This document shows positions 41,901-54,440 of a stretch of 64,000 bases of DNA, one piece after another. The notes below the pieces were generated by a model, which was not told the DNA's origin, did not search any database, and saw only the letters and a list, made by a program, of their open reading frames with translations. How positions within the stretch are numbered: the stretch's first letter is position 1; every line of letters begins with the position of its first letter. The stretch lies in NCBI GenBank assembly GCA_013399115.1, contig VXAA01001502.1, positions 39,372 through 103,371 of the forward strand. Direction: 5' to 3'. This DNA comes from Anseranas semipalmata (taxonomy: Eukaryota > Chordata > Aves > Anseriformes > Anseranatidae). Made by a program: the position numbers and the translations under genes.

Positions 41901-44859
41901 GAAATCCTAACACAGCAAGTTACTGACTTTTGCCTCTGTTTAAAAAGATAAGACCTGAACAGCTCTCCCAACCTCATCCTAATAGAGTTGTAAAACACTG
42001 TTCTTGCTGCAGCCAAAGGATTAGAGATAGGGTCAGAATGTGTGTGCTGCAAGGGCTGGCAAAGATTTAGAAGGCAACGTTACAGAGAAAAGAGACTGAA
42101 GGTTCCCGAGATGTTGGAGAAGGACATAGTCTCAGGAAAATGAACTTCTGAATGAACAAGAGAGGGAGAGAAAAAAACCTCCAAAGTATGGGAAACCCCA
42201 CAGCTTCTGTGTCTTCACCTAGAACAACCCTCACCTTGTCCATTACACTTTTTCAGCTTTGTCTTAATGCCTTAACCATCAGACCAGAATGACAGGGACT
42301 GAAATCTAGTTTTTGGTGACAGACTTATGAGAACAACCAAACACAGTTCAATTAACAAAGCAATACATCACCTTTCTAACTGTTGAGGAGGATCTTCCTT
42401 GCAAGGGAGAAAGAGGCATACTTTAGCAATGAGATCTACTCATCATCTGTGCTGACTCATTATAAAATGAACATACCTCTGATGACACTCTAACAAGCAA
42501 AGAGAAATAGGTTTCCTGTATATCAAAAGACAGCAATAACCATCTTTCCAAGTAAGGATATAGATGCTAGAATCAACATCCTGGACCTGAATTTGGAAAT
42601 GAAGCATCATTTCAAGGTGGGACACCATCTTTCTTTCTGTTGTGCACTGAGAAAAACTTACAGTAAGAATCCTTGTCTCTTTGATGCTTCATGACCCCTG
42701 CTGACAGCAGGTTTGTCTTCTTTTGAAGCAGATTTATGGAACCAGGGTCCTTAAACATTATTGCACATGGAGACTGTGTAACAGCAGAAAGACAAAATGA
42801 AATAAGTAATGGTGACCATGTCCATAACCCACTTGTCCTATATAATCTGCAACAAGACTTGATGGTACTAAGTAGGCGTATCTTCAAAAAGTGCTAAAGC
42901 AGCAGACTACTGAAGAAAAGGTGAAAAATCCCCCAAAATGAAATGGTTCATAGACTTCTGCTGAGAGGAGGAAAGGCAGTGTGATAAAACACTGGAATCA
43001 GTAGCCCTGTATCAATAAAAGTGGTTGGATTGATATGTTTTCCTGTTCTTTGTGATTGAAGCAAGTCTTTGAATATTCATGAGGAACAGGCTTCAGTCTG
43101 TGCAAAAAGCTTTTTTCTGTCTTTGTCTTCATGGGCTCAGGGAAGAAGCAAAGACATCTACGGATAAGCCCAGAATTTTTAATGTTAGTAGAACTTACAT
43201 CAGCTGTAGAGCTGAACGAAACAATTCATCAAACAGTAGTTTTGCATCCAGAGATTGCATTTCTTTTGGCAAATTAACACCATTAAGTCACAAGGACCTC
43301 TATGTTGCTAAGGAGTTCAGAAAATAGTCAGTGGCAGTGCTCGCAGCATTTGACGCAGCTTGAAGCACTGGATGTCAGCTGAACTTCAATCCTGAGGCCA
43401 GAGAATCCTCCTTTGAATGTCTCTGACATAAGACTGACTATCTGGCTTTCTTTTGTTAATGAGTTCATATTCATAGCAAGCCAAGAGAGCTTGGTTGCTA
43501 ATCAAGTGTAGCAGTAAAGAAGTCAAAGCATTAATCCAGCTGCTAAAGGCATTCCAGTATCTGGCGTCTTTGTCCAAAGAGCGAGAGTACTTGGATTTTC
43601 CTATCATGGTTCTCACATCGAAAGATAAGGAAGGTAGGCAGAGGAATTCAGCGTCACCTGTAGAAACCGATATCCTTCTTTGAACTATTTGGCTATAGGT
43701 GGGGAAGAATGTGATTTTAAAAGTATCAAAAGTAGCTTCACTCACTCCAAGTACCACTGCAACAATCACCAGGTGACAGCATATATTCCAGGCATTTGAT
43801 TAGAGAGGACTGAAGGGATTGAGCAAGCCTTCCAGTTTTAAGAAATCTTGGAAGGATTGGAAAGATACGGTGAAGCTGTCTGCTGACAAAACCCCTGAAT
43901 CCGCTCAGCAGCAGTGTGTCTCTGGGAATATCAGTGGGTGGACCTTTAAGTTCAGATCAGCTTACTTTTGCCTAGGGTCTCAAAAACGATGTCAGGGAAG
44001 AGAATGGCTTCCAGTACTATTGAGGTGAAGGTGTGACAGAGACAGAAGCTAAATTCCATGCCAGATTGCTTCTGAATTCTTCCCCTTCGTTCCTAGGAAT
44101 TCTCACCCATGCTGAATACGGAGCAATGCAGCCTGAGTGGGACTGCTCTTGATGTTCCTGCCAACTGAGATCTAAAGGTGGTGTCAGCCAATCTTCAGAG
44201 GAAAATTTGCTTCTCGCAACAGAGGGACTTGAACAAAGATACCACTTAGCGCTGAGGTATCATCCCTCACCTCACACAAGAGCGAATCAGAAGAATTTGG
44301 CTCAAAGGGTACTTTTGGAGAGACCACAGGGAGAAAAATGGTTTGCCTGATCAAGTCTTTCTGAAACTACTATGCACTAGTATTCACTTCCTGAATTCAG
44401 TAAATCCCTTGCCCAAAAAAGAGATGTTCCTCTCTCTAAATATACCCATGTCCTTTTTTTCATACCATTAAAAAAAACAGTACATTCGGAATGTAACCAT
44501 TTACTGTTAAGCCTGTTTGGGCACTTGCTCAAATGAAAAAAAAGAAGAGAGTATCTGCCAAATATCTTGGGTCAATTTTGGCGATGCCGAAGTATCCTTG
44601 TTTTTAATTGTAGTTGCAATCCAATCCCCTAAGATTCATTCCACTCTCTGAAAAGGCAAACAAAGCCTCTGCAGTTATTTTACTTTCAGAGTATCTGATT
44701 TTTCCTAAGTAATGGGTATGAGTTTTATAGACATACCAATGGGATGCTCATACAGCTTTCTACTGATTCCGTTTGCACAAACACATACAGGGTCTGCTCA
44801 GTCTCACAAATCAGCGGTCTCTGCAGTACAGATTTGTGTAAATGGCTCTCATTGCTTGC
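41901..44859. other. G+C-richer stretch with a cluster of short open frames
   Basis: Composition is more balanced than the flanks. Several frames of 61 to 127 codons lie close together on both strands (42443..42887 minus, 43079..43327 plus, 43386..43769 minus, 43495..43683 plus, 43819..44028 plus). The 127-codon minus frame ends QSYVRDIQRRILWPQD and includes KDARYWNAFSSWINALTSLL. I recognise no family in any of them. Options are a decayed retroelement, a processed pseudogene, exons of a long noncoding RNA, or chance favoured by fewer A+T-rich stops. Confidence 0.35.
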
Positions 44860-44920
44860 AAAAAAAACAAACAAACAAAAACAAAACAACAACAAAAAAT
44901 GATTTTTTTTGTATTTTTTT
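44860..44920. repeat. A/CAAA-rich then T-rich low-complexity patch
   Basis: About 40 bases of A-rich CAAA/CAA repeats (44860..44899) are followed by ATGA and then T-rich sequence to 44920. The two halves can pair partially. The A-rich part could be a decayed poly(A) tail of a retrocopy on the plus strand, but the sequence upstream matches nothing I recognise. Two short opposing open frames over this patch are low-complexity artefacts. Confidence 0.8.
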
Positions 44921-45606
44921 GACATTTTAGTCAATGGAAAGTTTGACTTGATACTTTCCTAATATCTGTCACATCTCAGGAAACACAATTATGTGTGGCC
45001 CGTGAAGTATTTTTCAAAGGATTGATAATACGTAAAGTTTCATCAACATGGCAGAGAGAATAATATATTCTCTTTTATAAAAATTACTATTTTTTATTAA
45101 AGTGGAAGTTTAAAATCTATTCTATTTTCAGTTTCCGAAAGCAATAATTTAATTTCAAGTGGATTTTAAAATTATGCTTCTGTAATACAAAGGCATTGTA
45201 ATGATCTCTTCTTGCTTCTACAATAACAAAGCTGTTATGAATCACTGCGGTGTGTGTGGATATGGAAATTGATGGGGAAGCCTTCCTTGAATTACAGACT
45301 AGATTTGCATCAATTTTATCTGCTGTTTATGACGTTTTTATGCCTCGAAGAATTCTTATCAGTAGCTTCATTGCTGTCACAACTGCTGTAGTTACTTAGG
45401 ATGCACAAATACCCATAGGACCTAGCAATCCCAAATCCATTAAAGTAGGATCAGAGCCTGATTATGATAAATAAATTTACTATTCACCCTTACACTTTAT
45501 AAGAACATATATATTTAAGAATATACAAAAAATGTTCAGGTAATACTTAATTTGAACTTGGGAAACATACATATATTGGCCTTGCAAAAAATAATCTCAT
45601 CCTAAG
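44921..45606. other. noncoding flank before the CR1 3' end
   Basis: A+T-rich unique sequence with no frame or repeat of note, ending at the CR1 terminal repeat. Confidence 0.6.
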
Positions 45607-46044
45607 AGAATCACAGAATCACAGAATCGTTCAGGTTGGAAGAGACCTCCAAGATCACCTAATCCAACCTCTGACCTAACTCTAACAAGGCCCACACTAA
45701 ACCATATCTCTAAGCTCAACATCTAAACGTCTTTTAAAGACCTCCAGGGATGGTGACTCAACCACTTCCCTGGGCAGCCCATTCCAATGCCTAACTACCC
45801 TTTCGGTAAAGAAGTTTTTCCTAACATTCAACCTAAACCTCCCCTGACGCAACTTGAGCCCATTCCCCCTCGTCCTGTCACCAGGCACGTGGGAGAAGAG
45901 GCCAATCCCTACCTCACTACAGCCTCCTTTAAGGTACCTGTAGAGAGCGATAAGGTCACCCCTGAGCCTCCTCTTCTCCAGGCTGAACAACCCCAGCTCC
46001 CTCAGCCGTACCTCGTAAGACTTGTTCTCCAGACCCCTCACCAG
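45607..46044 (-). mobile_element. 5'-truncated CR1 LINE retrotransposon, 3' end
   Basis: This is a non-LTR retrotransposon of the CR1 family, the main LINE of birds, inserted in minus orientation. The 3' terminus lies at 45607, where two 8-bp units AGAATCAC and a variant third unit form the short terminal repeat typical of CR1. The 5' end is a truncation at about 46044: upstream CR1 sequence is missing and the flank changes at once to a TTTAAG-rich stretch. Only the last ~440 bp remain, so the reverse transcriptase and endonuclease domains are absent and the copy cannot move by itself. The reading frame inside is open over its whole length, which points to a fairly young insertion. No target-site duplication is evident, as is usual for CR1. 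It is the only CR1 copy I recognise in the window and the main evidence that the genome is avian. Confidence 0.95.
45697..46041 (-). pseudogene. CR1 ORF2 C-terminal fragment (114 codons)
   Basis: This is the C-terminal tail of the CR1 ORF2 polyprotein, downstream of the reverse transcriptase domain. Recognisable family stretches, in order, are [53 protein letters not shown] and [13 protein letters not shown], ending in a natural stop. The first codon here is GTG (46041) and is not a real start: the frame simply runs off the 5' truncation point with LV- before it. There is no frameshift or internal stop. A catalytic core is not present, so this is a dead fragment rather than a gene. A plus-strand open frame over the same bases (45787..46050) is its antisense shadow. 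Confidence 0.93.
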
Positions 46045-46080
46045 TTTTAAGTTTTTGTTTAAGTTTAAGTTTAAGTTTTT
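46045..46080. repeat. TTTAAG-type short tandem repeat at the CR1 5' junction
   Basis: Directly beside the CR1 truncation point the sequence is built of T-rich units. Three near-perfect TTTAAG copies (about 46058..46075) sit between two copies of AAGTTTTTG. It could be pre-existing target sequence or filler made when first-strand synthesis stopped. The sequence alone does not decide between these. Confidence 0.7.
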
Positions 46081-48254
46081 GCATAAAAATTGAAAATATC
46101 TAAGTAACTGGCATTGTGATACTTTATTTCAGTAGTCTATAGGTAACCTGGCAGCAAACTCCATTTATGCAAGATTAAAGAAAGTGTTTCTAACCAGCAG
46201 CAATCCTTACTGAATGAATTGCAAGATGTCATCTTTTCATCTTGTCAACTGTTGGTGAATGTGCAGACCCCCACAATTCAAATCACTCTCCTATAATTTC
46301 TTTGGTGCTGCAGTGAACTCCTCTGCCACCTCTAAACCCCTTAAATATTTGTTTATAGACCAAAAAGCCAGTATAGCTAGTCAATATGCAACAGCAGAGG
46401 TCTGCTGAAAAAAGATCTCATTTTTTTACAACTACTTCTTCTAATGTGGACAAGAACTATCATTTATGGTCATATATGAGAAAGGTCATTATGCCAAGTA
46501 ATAGCATAATGCTTTGATGGCACACAGGAAAGAATACATGAGAAAATCTCAATTCCACACTAAAAATTGAAGAAGCTATTCTGAATTCATGGTTACTCCC
46601 AAGGGGAAAAAAATAGTTCTGGAATTGTGTAGAAATAGAAGACTAAATAGAATATAGAATAAATTCTAAATTCTAAATAGAATACTAAAGAACAAGAACA
46701 TACCAAGGCAATATGACGCAACCAGCTGTGGTTAGGTTGGTGCGCTGCTTGGGCTACCAGCTCTAACTCAGCAATATTGCTTTTTGTACCCATGAGAGCT
46801 TGTTTAGAGATAGCTCCATCCACACAGGGTGCTGTGTTGTGCCATACATATAGACAAAGAAAAAAGATTGAGAACAAAATTAATTATAATAAATAAATAT
46901 GGAAAGCAGGACATATTTAGTATGCTGCTACTGTAACAACTCAACTGAACATGGCTGTGTGACTGAGTTACTTGTTCTTCTCTGCTTTCAGAGCAGCTGG
47001 CTACTAAGAATAATGATTCATATACGCGAAAGTGTCCTGGTTCTTCGGACAGGTTGGCTGTAAATGCTACAGAAAGCATGATGCCCATGCTACTTAGTTT
47101 CCTCCCCCCAACTAAGATAGATATGTGTACTACATTCTGCTGCCAAGCATTTCAAAAAGATTATTAACTTAGCTTGAACTTAATCTGCTCAATGAAAGCA
47201 CTAGAAAAAAAAATGTATTTCAGTTTTAAGAAAGGAGAGAAGTATGACTTGACGTGTCAGAAACAAAATGAGGCTGATAGCCATGCCCTTATGAGTACAT
47301 CAGTGAAACCCCTTTTCAGCAACAGGAATGAACTGTAATTATTTGAAAGGACAATTTGACTGCAGATCTTTTGCTTCTGTTGAAATACACAAATACAGCA
47401 AAACATGTTGTTACACAAAACTGTGAGAAATCGACACATATTCCAGAATACAATTCTTTGCTATTTTCTATTTGGATTATCAAAACAGTTCATCCCTTAA
47501 CTCAATATATTGGAACTGTAACAGAGAACTACAAAGAAATTATCTCCCTAGAAAGATAATTTTTTTACCCTAACTATTCACAAACTTTGTATTTAAATGA
47601 AGTAATTACGTCTGATGAAACTAATCATACACATTACTAATGAAAAGTAGCACTCTTGATGACATAGGCTATTCCTTAAATGATTATTATAAAAGTGAGT
47701 TTGTGCAAAAAGGACAATAATTAGCAAAAAGCAATGCTAGAAAGCTTTTTACTCTGAAGACTGTTTGAGTAATCTTACCCAGAAATAAAAAGTCTGTTTT
47801 GTCAGATCATATTTGCACAGACAGCTATTCAAACCAGTAAGTATACACAATGTGAATAAATCTGCAATCTGGAAAATAATTAAAAGATTTTTTATACGGC
47901 AGAGCAGATTTGGCTTTGTCATTCTTTCTTAGTTTCTGTATTAACAAAATGCTCCAAGCAGGTGTAAGCTTTGGTAAAGGTCAACACAGTAACAGGCATC
48001 TTGTTTGATATTTCACTAGCATGTGGTCTATTAATAGCGTAGCATTCTAACAAACAATACAGGATGCTTTAAATACCTCTTGAATTTTTAATCTCCTATA
48101 CATACAATATTGCACTGGTTAACCCCAGAGAAAGAGTTTAACGATTTTAATGAATTAAAAATCAGAAAACGCTTCACAAAAAATAAAATGCTTTGGTTTA
48201 AAATGAGAAAGCAGCAGACACATATCTGAAAACAAGGAAGTCTGAGAAAAAAAA
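46081..48254. other. noncoding A+T-rich unique sequence
   Basis: Two 94-codon minus frames overlap at 46593..47088. Their translations are Phe/Leu/Ser-rich and carry no recognised domain. Apart from the CTAAATAGAATA repeat patch nothing stands out. Confidence 0.6.
46630..46690. repeat. CTAAATAGAATA-type imperfect repeats
   Basis: Repeated words ACTAAATAGAATA and TCTAAATAGAATA, with ATTCTAA copies between them, form a short A+T-rich direct and inverted repeat patch. Confidence 0.65.
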
Positions 48255-48500
48255 AATCTCCGCCTATACATGCTTTGCTAAAAGTCTCTTGACACAAATA
48301 AAAGGATCCTCCCCAACATATGGAGGAGCTGCTATGCCCTTCCGGGGATGGTCTGTAGCTATGTTCACCTCAGGCACGCCAAGGAGAGGTGAATTGTCAA
48401 ATGTAATTTCAATCATTGGGTGGTTTGGTTGAGGCAGATTAGTTGTATGCAATCATGATAGATAGTTTATCCCAGCCCCAAACTGCCGCTTGGGAAATCT
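48255..48500 (-). other. compact unidentified segment with protein-like minus-strand frame
   Basis: On the minus strand a 62-codon frame (48452 down to 48264) opens directly after a TGA and so has no ATG at that point (first codon TTG). Its residues read like real protein: IEITFDNSPLLGVPEVN, then ATDHPRKGIAAPPYVGEDPF, then ICVKRLLAKHV and a stop. Proline, glycine and charged residues are balanced, unlike the Phe/Ile/Tyr/Lys-rich chance frames nearby. The plus strand is also open over part of it. No clear splice acceptor is visible at the 5' side. It may be an exon remnant, a fragment of a retrocopied gene, or a conserved noncoding element that happens to be open. I do not recognise the protein. 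Confidence 0.25.
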
Positions 48501-51500
48501 TGCACGCAAACGAACAGAAACTCAGTCATTATTAGTGTCAAGAAGGTATACAGAGGCAAAATTTGGTTGGCAGCCAGGCAAGATGAATCAAGGCGAAAAA
48601 GTGACCAATTGCATGTTCAAAATGGAAATTGATAGGCATGTTGTAGTTTGGAAAGATTTTAAACACCAGAAAAAATCATATATTATTAATTGAATTCAGA
48701 GATAAATTTTTAAAAAGTCTTTCTCTATGGAGAAGTATCTTTTTTTAAATGAATGTAAATGACTTGTATAGTGTCCTAATTTTAAAGCTCTATCCCAGAA
48801 GCTGCCCTATGATAGTTTAAAGCACTTCTTAGTATATAATGTTAGATATTCCTATTCAGTAACAATATTGCAAATCAAAATTTTTTCACCAAATAACCAT
48901 TTTTAAGATGAATAAAATGCATATTAATTTTGCTGAATTATTTGTAAGCAAAGCAACCTCTAGAGCCTCTCCCAGTGGAGTATAATGCTCGTATTGTCAC
49001 CTTTACAAAGGTATCTAAATATTTAATGAACAAAATAGTAAAATCCACCTGTGTGAGCAATCCCAATCCTTGGTTCTTTAATAAATAGCAAAAAATTGCT
49101 AAAAGAGAATGTCCTCAAGTTTCATTGCCTGAAGTGATATGCTCTGACAAATCTAACAGCTCTTTCTGTGTCATTCCTAATGCACTTGTCACTCAGTATT
49201 ATCCATCCTCATTAATGACAATGGGAAAGTTTATCTTGGGAACACGTTTTAAATCATCCACTCTTTACAATGGGACCATGAAATCTCTTACAAAACATGA
49301 GGCGGGAACAACTCTGACAACAAAACCCCTTCCTGGCAGCTTTACTCTTAATTCCTGTTCAAGGAATAATGTGTTTATCATACAACCATACGGAACAATA
49401 TATTAGATGAAACTTGAAACAAGAATAGCTGGTTTGATTTTTTCAACATAGGAAGTATTTTTACAATATTTTTATTACGCTGAAAACAGTAAATCTTTTA
49501 GGAACGTAATTCTGTATGGAATCATACTCCCTCTTTTAGGAAAAAAAAAACCTTTAAAAATACTCATAAAATAGTTTGAATATTCATTAACTAAAACACT
49601 TCTCTCAGTAAAAAATGATCTCTAACTGACAATTTCTGGCTTTGTACAAATTCTGCTTTATCTATAGATATTTTTACCAGAGGTCTACGTTGCACATATA
49701 ACAATACTTCAGTTATGTTTAATTTTCTCCAGTAAATACTCCGTTTTGATTATCAGTTCTGAAAACTGACACCCCCTATGCCAATGCTGTGCACATGCAA
49801 CAGATGGAATGCAACTATTCACTTTACTTTGGATGCTCTGATGTAAAAAATGCAACATCAGTTGCCTCTCTCTTCATAATCTCATTGGTAAGAAACAACA
49901 CCAACAACCTTCCATAAAAGCAGTAGTTAACACAACTTCCTTTCAAACATGTCTTTTCTTAGTCTGCCCTCAATAAATGCTAATCTTTCGGATCAATTTG
50001 AAAGGTAGCAATACAATTTCAAAACACAAACATGAGAAACAAAAAATAACAACAAACAAATAAATGATGCAAGAAAGTATTCCAGATATGTGTATTTCAG
50101 TGAGCACAGACAACTCCTAAATTGAATGTGCAGAACAATATTGCCACAAAGGATGCAAATATGCACCATGGTGTGCATAGGTGAGAGGCAAAGAGTCTGG
50201 AGAGGCAAAAGTAGAAGAGCTCATTGTATGTGTATAATTTTTAGTTCTGACTACACAAGAAAAACATGCTTCTTATACAAGGATATATAATTAATCTACT
50301 GACAAAATCCTTACAGTGTAGCCCATCTACCTTAACGCCTTAATCTACAAACACAGTGAAATTTCTCCTTTGTAGGTTTAGGGGAGTTTCAGTAACCTGA
50401 ATCTAATTCTCATGGCTTTTTCAAAGACAGAATGCCCTTTTTAGATCAGGAAAAAGACAACACAAGACACAAGTCCACCTCAAAACTGTGTCTTTTATAT
50501 ACTGTAACTGGTGTCTTGAAACTTTCTGAAGTAGCCCATGTTTTCTTAAGACAGACAGAATAAGAACAAGCCAGTTCTTCCTTCACTGTTTTCACAGGTT
50601 ATAAAAAAAAAACAAACCACAGAAAACAGAATTTTTCAGACTGTTTTGCAAGATTTTAGCAGGCAGTAGTTATTTGTATTCCTACTCTGCAAAAACTCTC
50701 TTTATTAAAAGACAAATTAGAAATAATGTGACTTTTAATTTAACGAATGAGAAATGAAATATCTCGTCAGTAATTTCTTATCAAAATATAAAGGAAACCT
50801 AAAAAGAACAAAACCTATGCAGGATGCAAATAAAGATAAAACAAATACATGTTACTGTCTACATATTTAAAAATATCTATTTTAATGATATATAAAAAGT
50901 TAATAAAACAAATAAAAATGAATCTAATACATTTAACAATGATCTTCATTTACAAAATGGCTCTTTACTTAAGCAAAACATGAATTCCTTTTAACCATAA
51001 AGCTCTTCAAAGCATCAGGAATCTCCTGCTAGTTACTTACTGGAATATCTGCAATATTTATGCTGTCTTTCTGACTATCCATTTTTAAAGAGAATTAAAG
51101 GAGTAGCTAAACCTCTGCCAATAAGATGACAGGAAGGCTATTTTTAGTCTAGATGATGTAGACCAAACAAAAACAGCCTATGGCTATGCTACTACTGAGG
51201 ATCAGATCTAAACACAAATGTTAAATTTCCCTCTTATTATTTCCTTATTTTAACAGTAGCAAGAATTACAAATTAAGTACTCGTTTTTATCACTTAATAA
51301 ACACTCATCCTAGAAGCAGAACCATTCTTCCCTATAGTACAGCAGCAAAAGCTCACGTAGCTCCTGTCTCATTACTCTCTGGTAGCAAAAGGTTTTTGAA
51401 AGGGCATTTGAGGCAGCACAGGAAACCTGTAATCCGCCCAGAATTACACAGCCTTATACTAAAAGGTGAGAAGCACTGATTAAGAAGTATATGGTGTTAC

Positions 51501-54059
51501 CTCGGGGGCTTTAGATTGCAGACCTCAGACAAAAGTGACTTAAGCGACTACAGCAATTATTGATTAAGGAACACACTACTAAAAACCTGATAAATCAATA
51601 ATGAGAGAAGAGATGCAACCAGCGGATAACAAACACCACGTAATAACGAGCTGAAAATAAAATGCTGCTGAGCTGGTAACATACAGCAGCTTGAGTGGCT
51701 GAGGGATGTGTTTATTTTATACCTCGCACACTGTACATCGGGATGGGTACAGGCTGTGGCTGCATCCATGAGCAAACTCCTTGGCCCAAGGGCGAGCGTG
51801 TGACTATCACCTGAGCCCACCCGTTCCTACACACAGCCTGCCAGGCTCTGCCAATGCAGGGCACCTATGCCTTTAGGCCAACAAAAGTAACAGGACACAG
51901 GCTTTCCTAGTTTAATGTTTTCCACTCTTGGGTGATACTTGACGTAAAATAAAAAGTGGTGAATGTTACATTAGATCTTCATATTCTGCTATACTTTCTG
52001 CCAATACACAGGTAACCACACAAACTTCAGGCTGCATGTAGAAGCCCACAAATCAAGAACTACCAGTGAGACGCAGTGCGCTAGCATAACTTTTCCTCTT
52101 CTTCATCTGATTGCGTGTTGGCTCACAAATAAAAGCAAGTAAGGGTGCACGTCCAAAAACTATAGTCTACCGGAACACTGTAGGCCTTGACTAAGAACAG
52201 AGGAATGCAACTGCCATGGCTACATTTTTTCTGCCATTCACAGACTCCAAGCCTATCTGCCAAGTGCAAATTTCTTAACTTCTCCAGCAGGACAGTCTGG
52301 AGCCAACCCACTGACAAGGCAGGTCACTGCACAGCTATTATTCAAGCTCATCAAATGTATTGCTTACAAATGCATAATAAAGGTACTAATTCAAAAACCC
52401 GGTAGATATTCCAGGTATATGATGGAGACTTAGAAGGCCCCTCAAGATTCAGCTAACACGTCCAAGTCGACCACCTCAAACATTCACATACGAGTCTTTT
52501 TCAGAAGAAGTGAATGTACAGCTCCTTAGCAAGGATTACTAAAGATCTTAAAACTTTAAATATTAAGCAATCAGTTTATTTTAAGAATAGCAAGCACTGT
52601 TTTGGATGCAAGATGAAATTGATTTCTCTTGCACAGCAATATCGGCTTGCTCCCATTTAAAAGTGATACATTGTTTTTATTTTTGTTTTCTGTTTTTACT
52701 TTTAAACATAACTCAGGCAGACATACTGCACAAAGATTAGTGGTTTAATATGAGGAAAAGATAAGCCCCCTTGGTAGCTATTTTTTTTAACATGCAAATT
52801 TTATGAATCTCAAAGTAAAAATTCTTCAGTAATTCTTGCTGTAACAGGCTTGAAGCAGGACAAAAGAAGAGAAAGAGCCCATAGACAATATTTTCATCAT
52901 CTAAAACACATGGTTTTCCCAAACCTTAAATACCTGAAATGAAGCAGTTAAAATGAATTATTTTCAGAGAGCACTAACAGCTGTTTTCTGAAAGACAAGT
53001 AGCCTATGGGTGGTTTAAGCTGGCACCCAAAATTATATTTTTTTATTTATTTATGGACACTGATACAAAGTTTTACTTACTGTACCCAATACAATTACTG
53101 TTCACTTTCTTCAGAAGGAAGGACTGAGAAACGAAGGAGCTGAACTGTTACTTGGTAATTCAAATCTAAGATTTAACAGTGAAGGGTGTTGATATTACAT
53201 CAATGTTAAGCTTTTCATAAGATTGGAAATGTTAACCCTAAAACTACAATTTTCAAACTTGAAATAAAAAAGATTGGAATTTGTTTAATTAAGCATGTTA
53301 CTAGTCATAGCAAACATTTTCCATTGTTGCTCTGTTTTCCCACAAAATGACATTTTAACCCTTTCCAACTTTCAGATGAGGCTATTTTAGACTTTCCTAG
53401 TTTACAGAGTACTTTTTCTCTACCCAAAGATCAATAATCAAAAGCATAACAAGCAGTACTGAGACAAGAAAATCCAGATGGCTGCCCAACTTTTCGATGC
53501 TGAGATTTGAAGTTATCCTATTCTCATTTTTCACTAGCGGACCTGAGTTCCTACAGCAATGCATTTTGATAAAGTCCAGGTATGATGTAGGCCTTTGGCT
53601 GAGAAAATGTGACTTTACTTTGTATTTTCCTGAATTTAAAGAGATCTATAAAATTCAGAGATATCTTTTACTGTGTAACATCATGATTAAATTCATTATT
53701 GTTTGTAAAGTGAGAATATTATTCAATTATGAAATGCCATTTTTACTCAAATTTGGTGGCATTTTAAAGAGCATTTAATGGAGGTGGCACTCAGTTCCTG
53801 CTGAGAACTGCTATGAGTGTACTGCTTAACTCTTTTCGCTTCACCATCACACAACATCAATATCTTTCTAACATAACCATAGACCTTTGAAAAGCACTAC
53901 TTTAGTGCTAAAATAGAACACTTGTAGATAGTTTTTAATCTTTACCAACAAACATTTTTACAAAAGATATCTTCAGCCTACTTGTCTTCTAATGCTAAGA
54001 AACTGGGAATATGTCAACTACTTCATTTGTCTGGCAAATACAAGATAAGTTGACCCATT
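48501..54059. other. noncoding A+T-rich unique sequence
   Basis: No supportable gene. 51690..51860 is locally G+C-rich (CCCACCCGTTCC, GGCCCAAGGGCG) without coding evidence. Frames reach 93 codons and look random. Confidence 0.6.
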
Positions 54060-54440
54060 TATTTATAGACTGAACAAGGCCAATCCATTTCATGCTGCAG
54101 CGCTGACCCTTAGCACAGATCCTGTGAATGAGCAGTCCATTACAATATGTACAAGCGACCTTTAATTGCATTAATGGCTTTGTTGCATGTTCTTCCACCG
54201 CGACAACACAATTATGGAATAAATATTTCTAAACAACATAATAATTTGTTTAAATAAAAACATATATGAGTTTAGTTTACTGACAAGGAATTGCAGATCC
54301 ACTGCATTACGCTTTAAGTGTTAAAGATCTGAAAATTCGAATGAAACCTGCATTATACTTGCAAAATGTCAAACAACCCATAAAACAGATGTAATTTATG
54401 AAATAAATTTCAGGCTATTATAAAGCTTCATCTGCAATCT
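54060..54440. promoter_or_regulatory. putative conserved noncoding element with homeodomain and FOX-like words
   Basis: The segment includes TTTAATTGCATTAATGG (about 54161..54177), TGTTTA (54247..54252) and GTTTAC (54275..54280), which are FOX-type cores. It also has rare CpG-bearing words (CAGCGCTG, CAAGCGACC, CCACCGCGAC) in a background nearly without CpG. No repeat or coding signal accounts for it. A regulatory role is inferred from texture only. Confidence 0.3.

Noticed and set aside
43386..43769. 127-codon minus-strand open frame as a gene
   Set aside because: No family recognised, first codon is not an ATG in clear context, and there are overlapping frames on the other strand. Kept only as part of the ORF-cluster finding.
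44712..44934. Opposing open frames around 44.8 kb
   Set aside because: Both run through the A-rich/T-rich low-complexity patch, giving Lys/Thr/Asn or Phe/Leu strings.
45787..46050. 87-codon plus-strand frame over the CR1
   Set aside because: It is the antisense shadow of the CR1 ORF2 fragment.
49125..49406. 93-codon plus-strand frame with mixed composition
   Set aside because: No recognisable motif, no splice context, and length within chance expectation.
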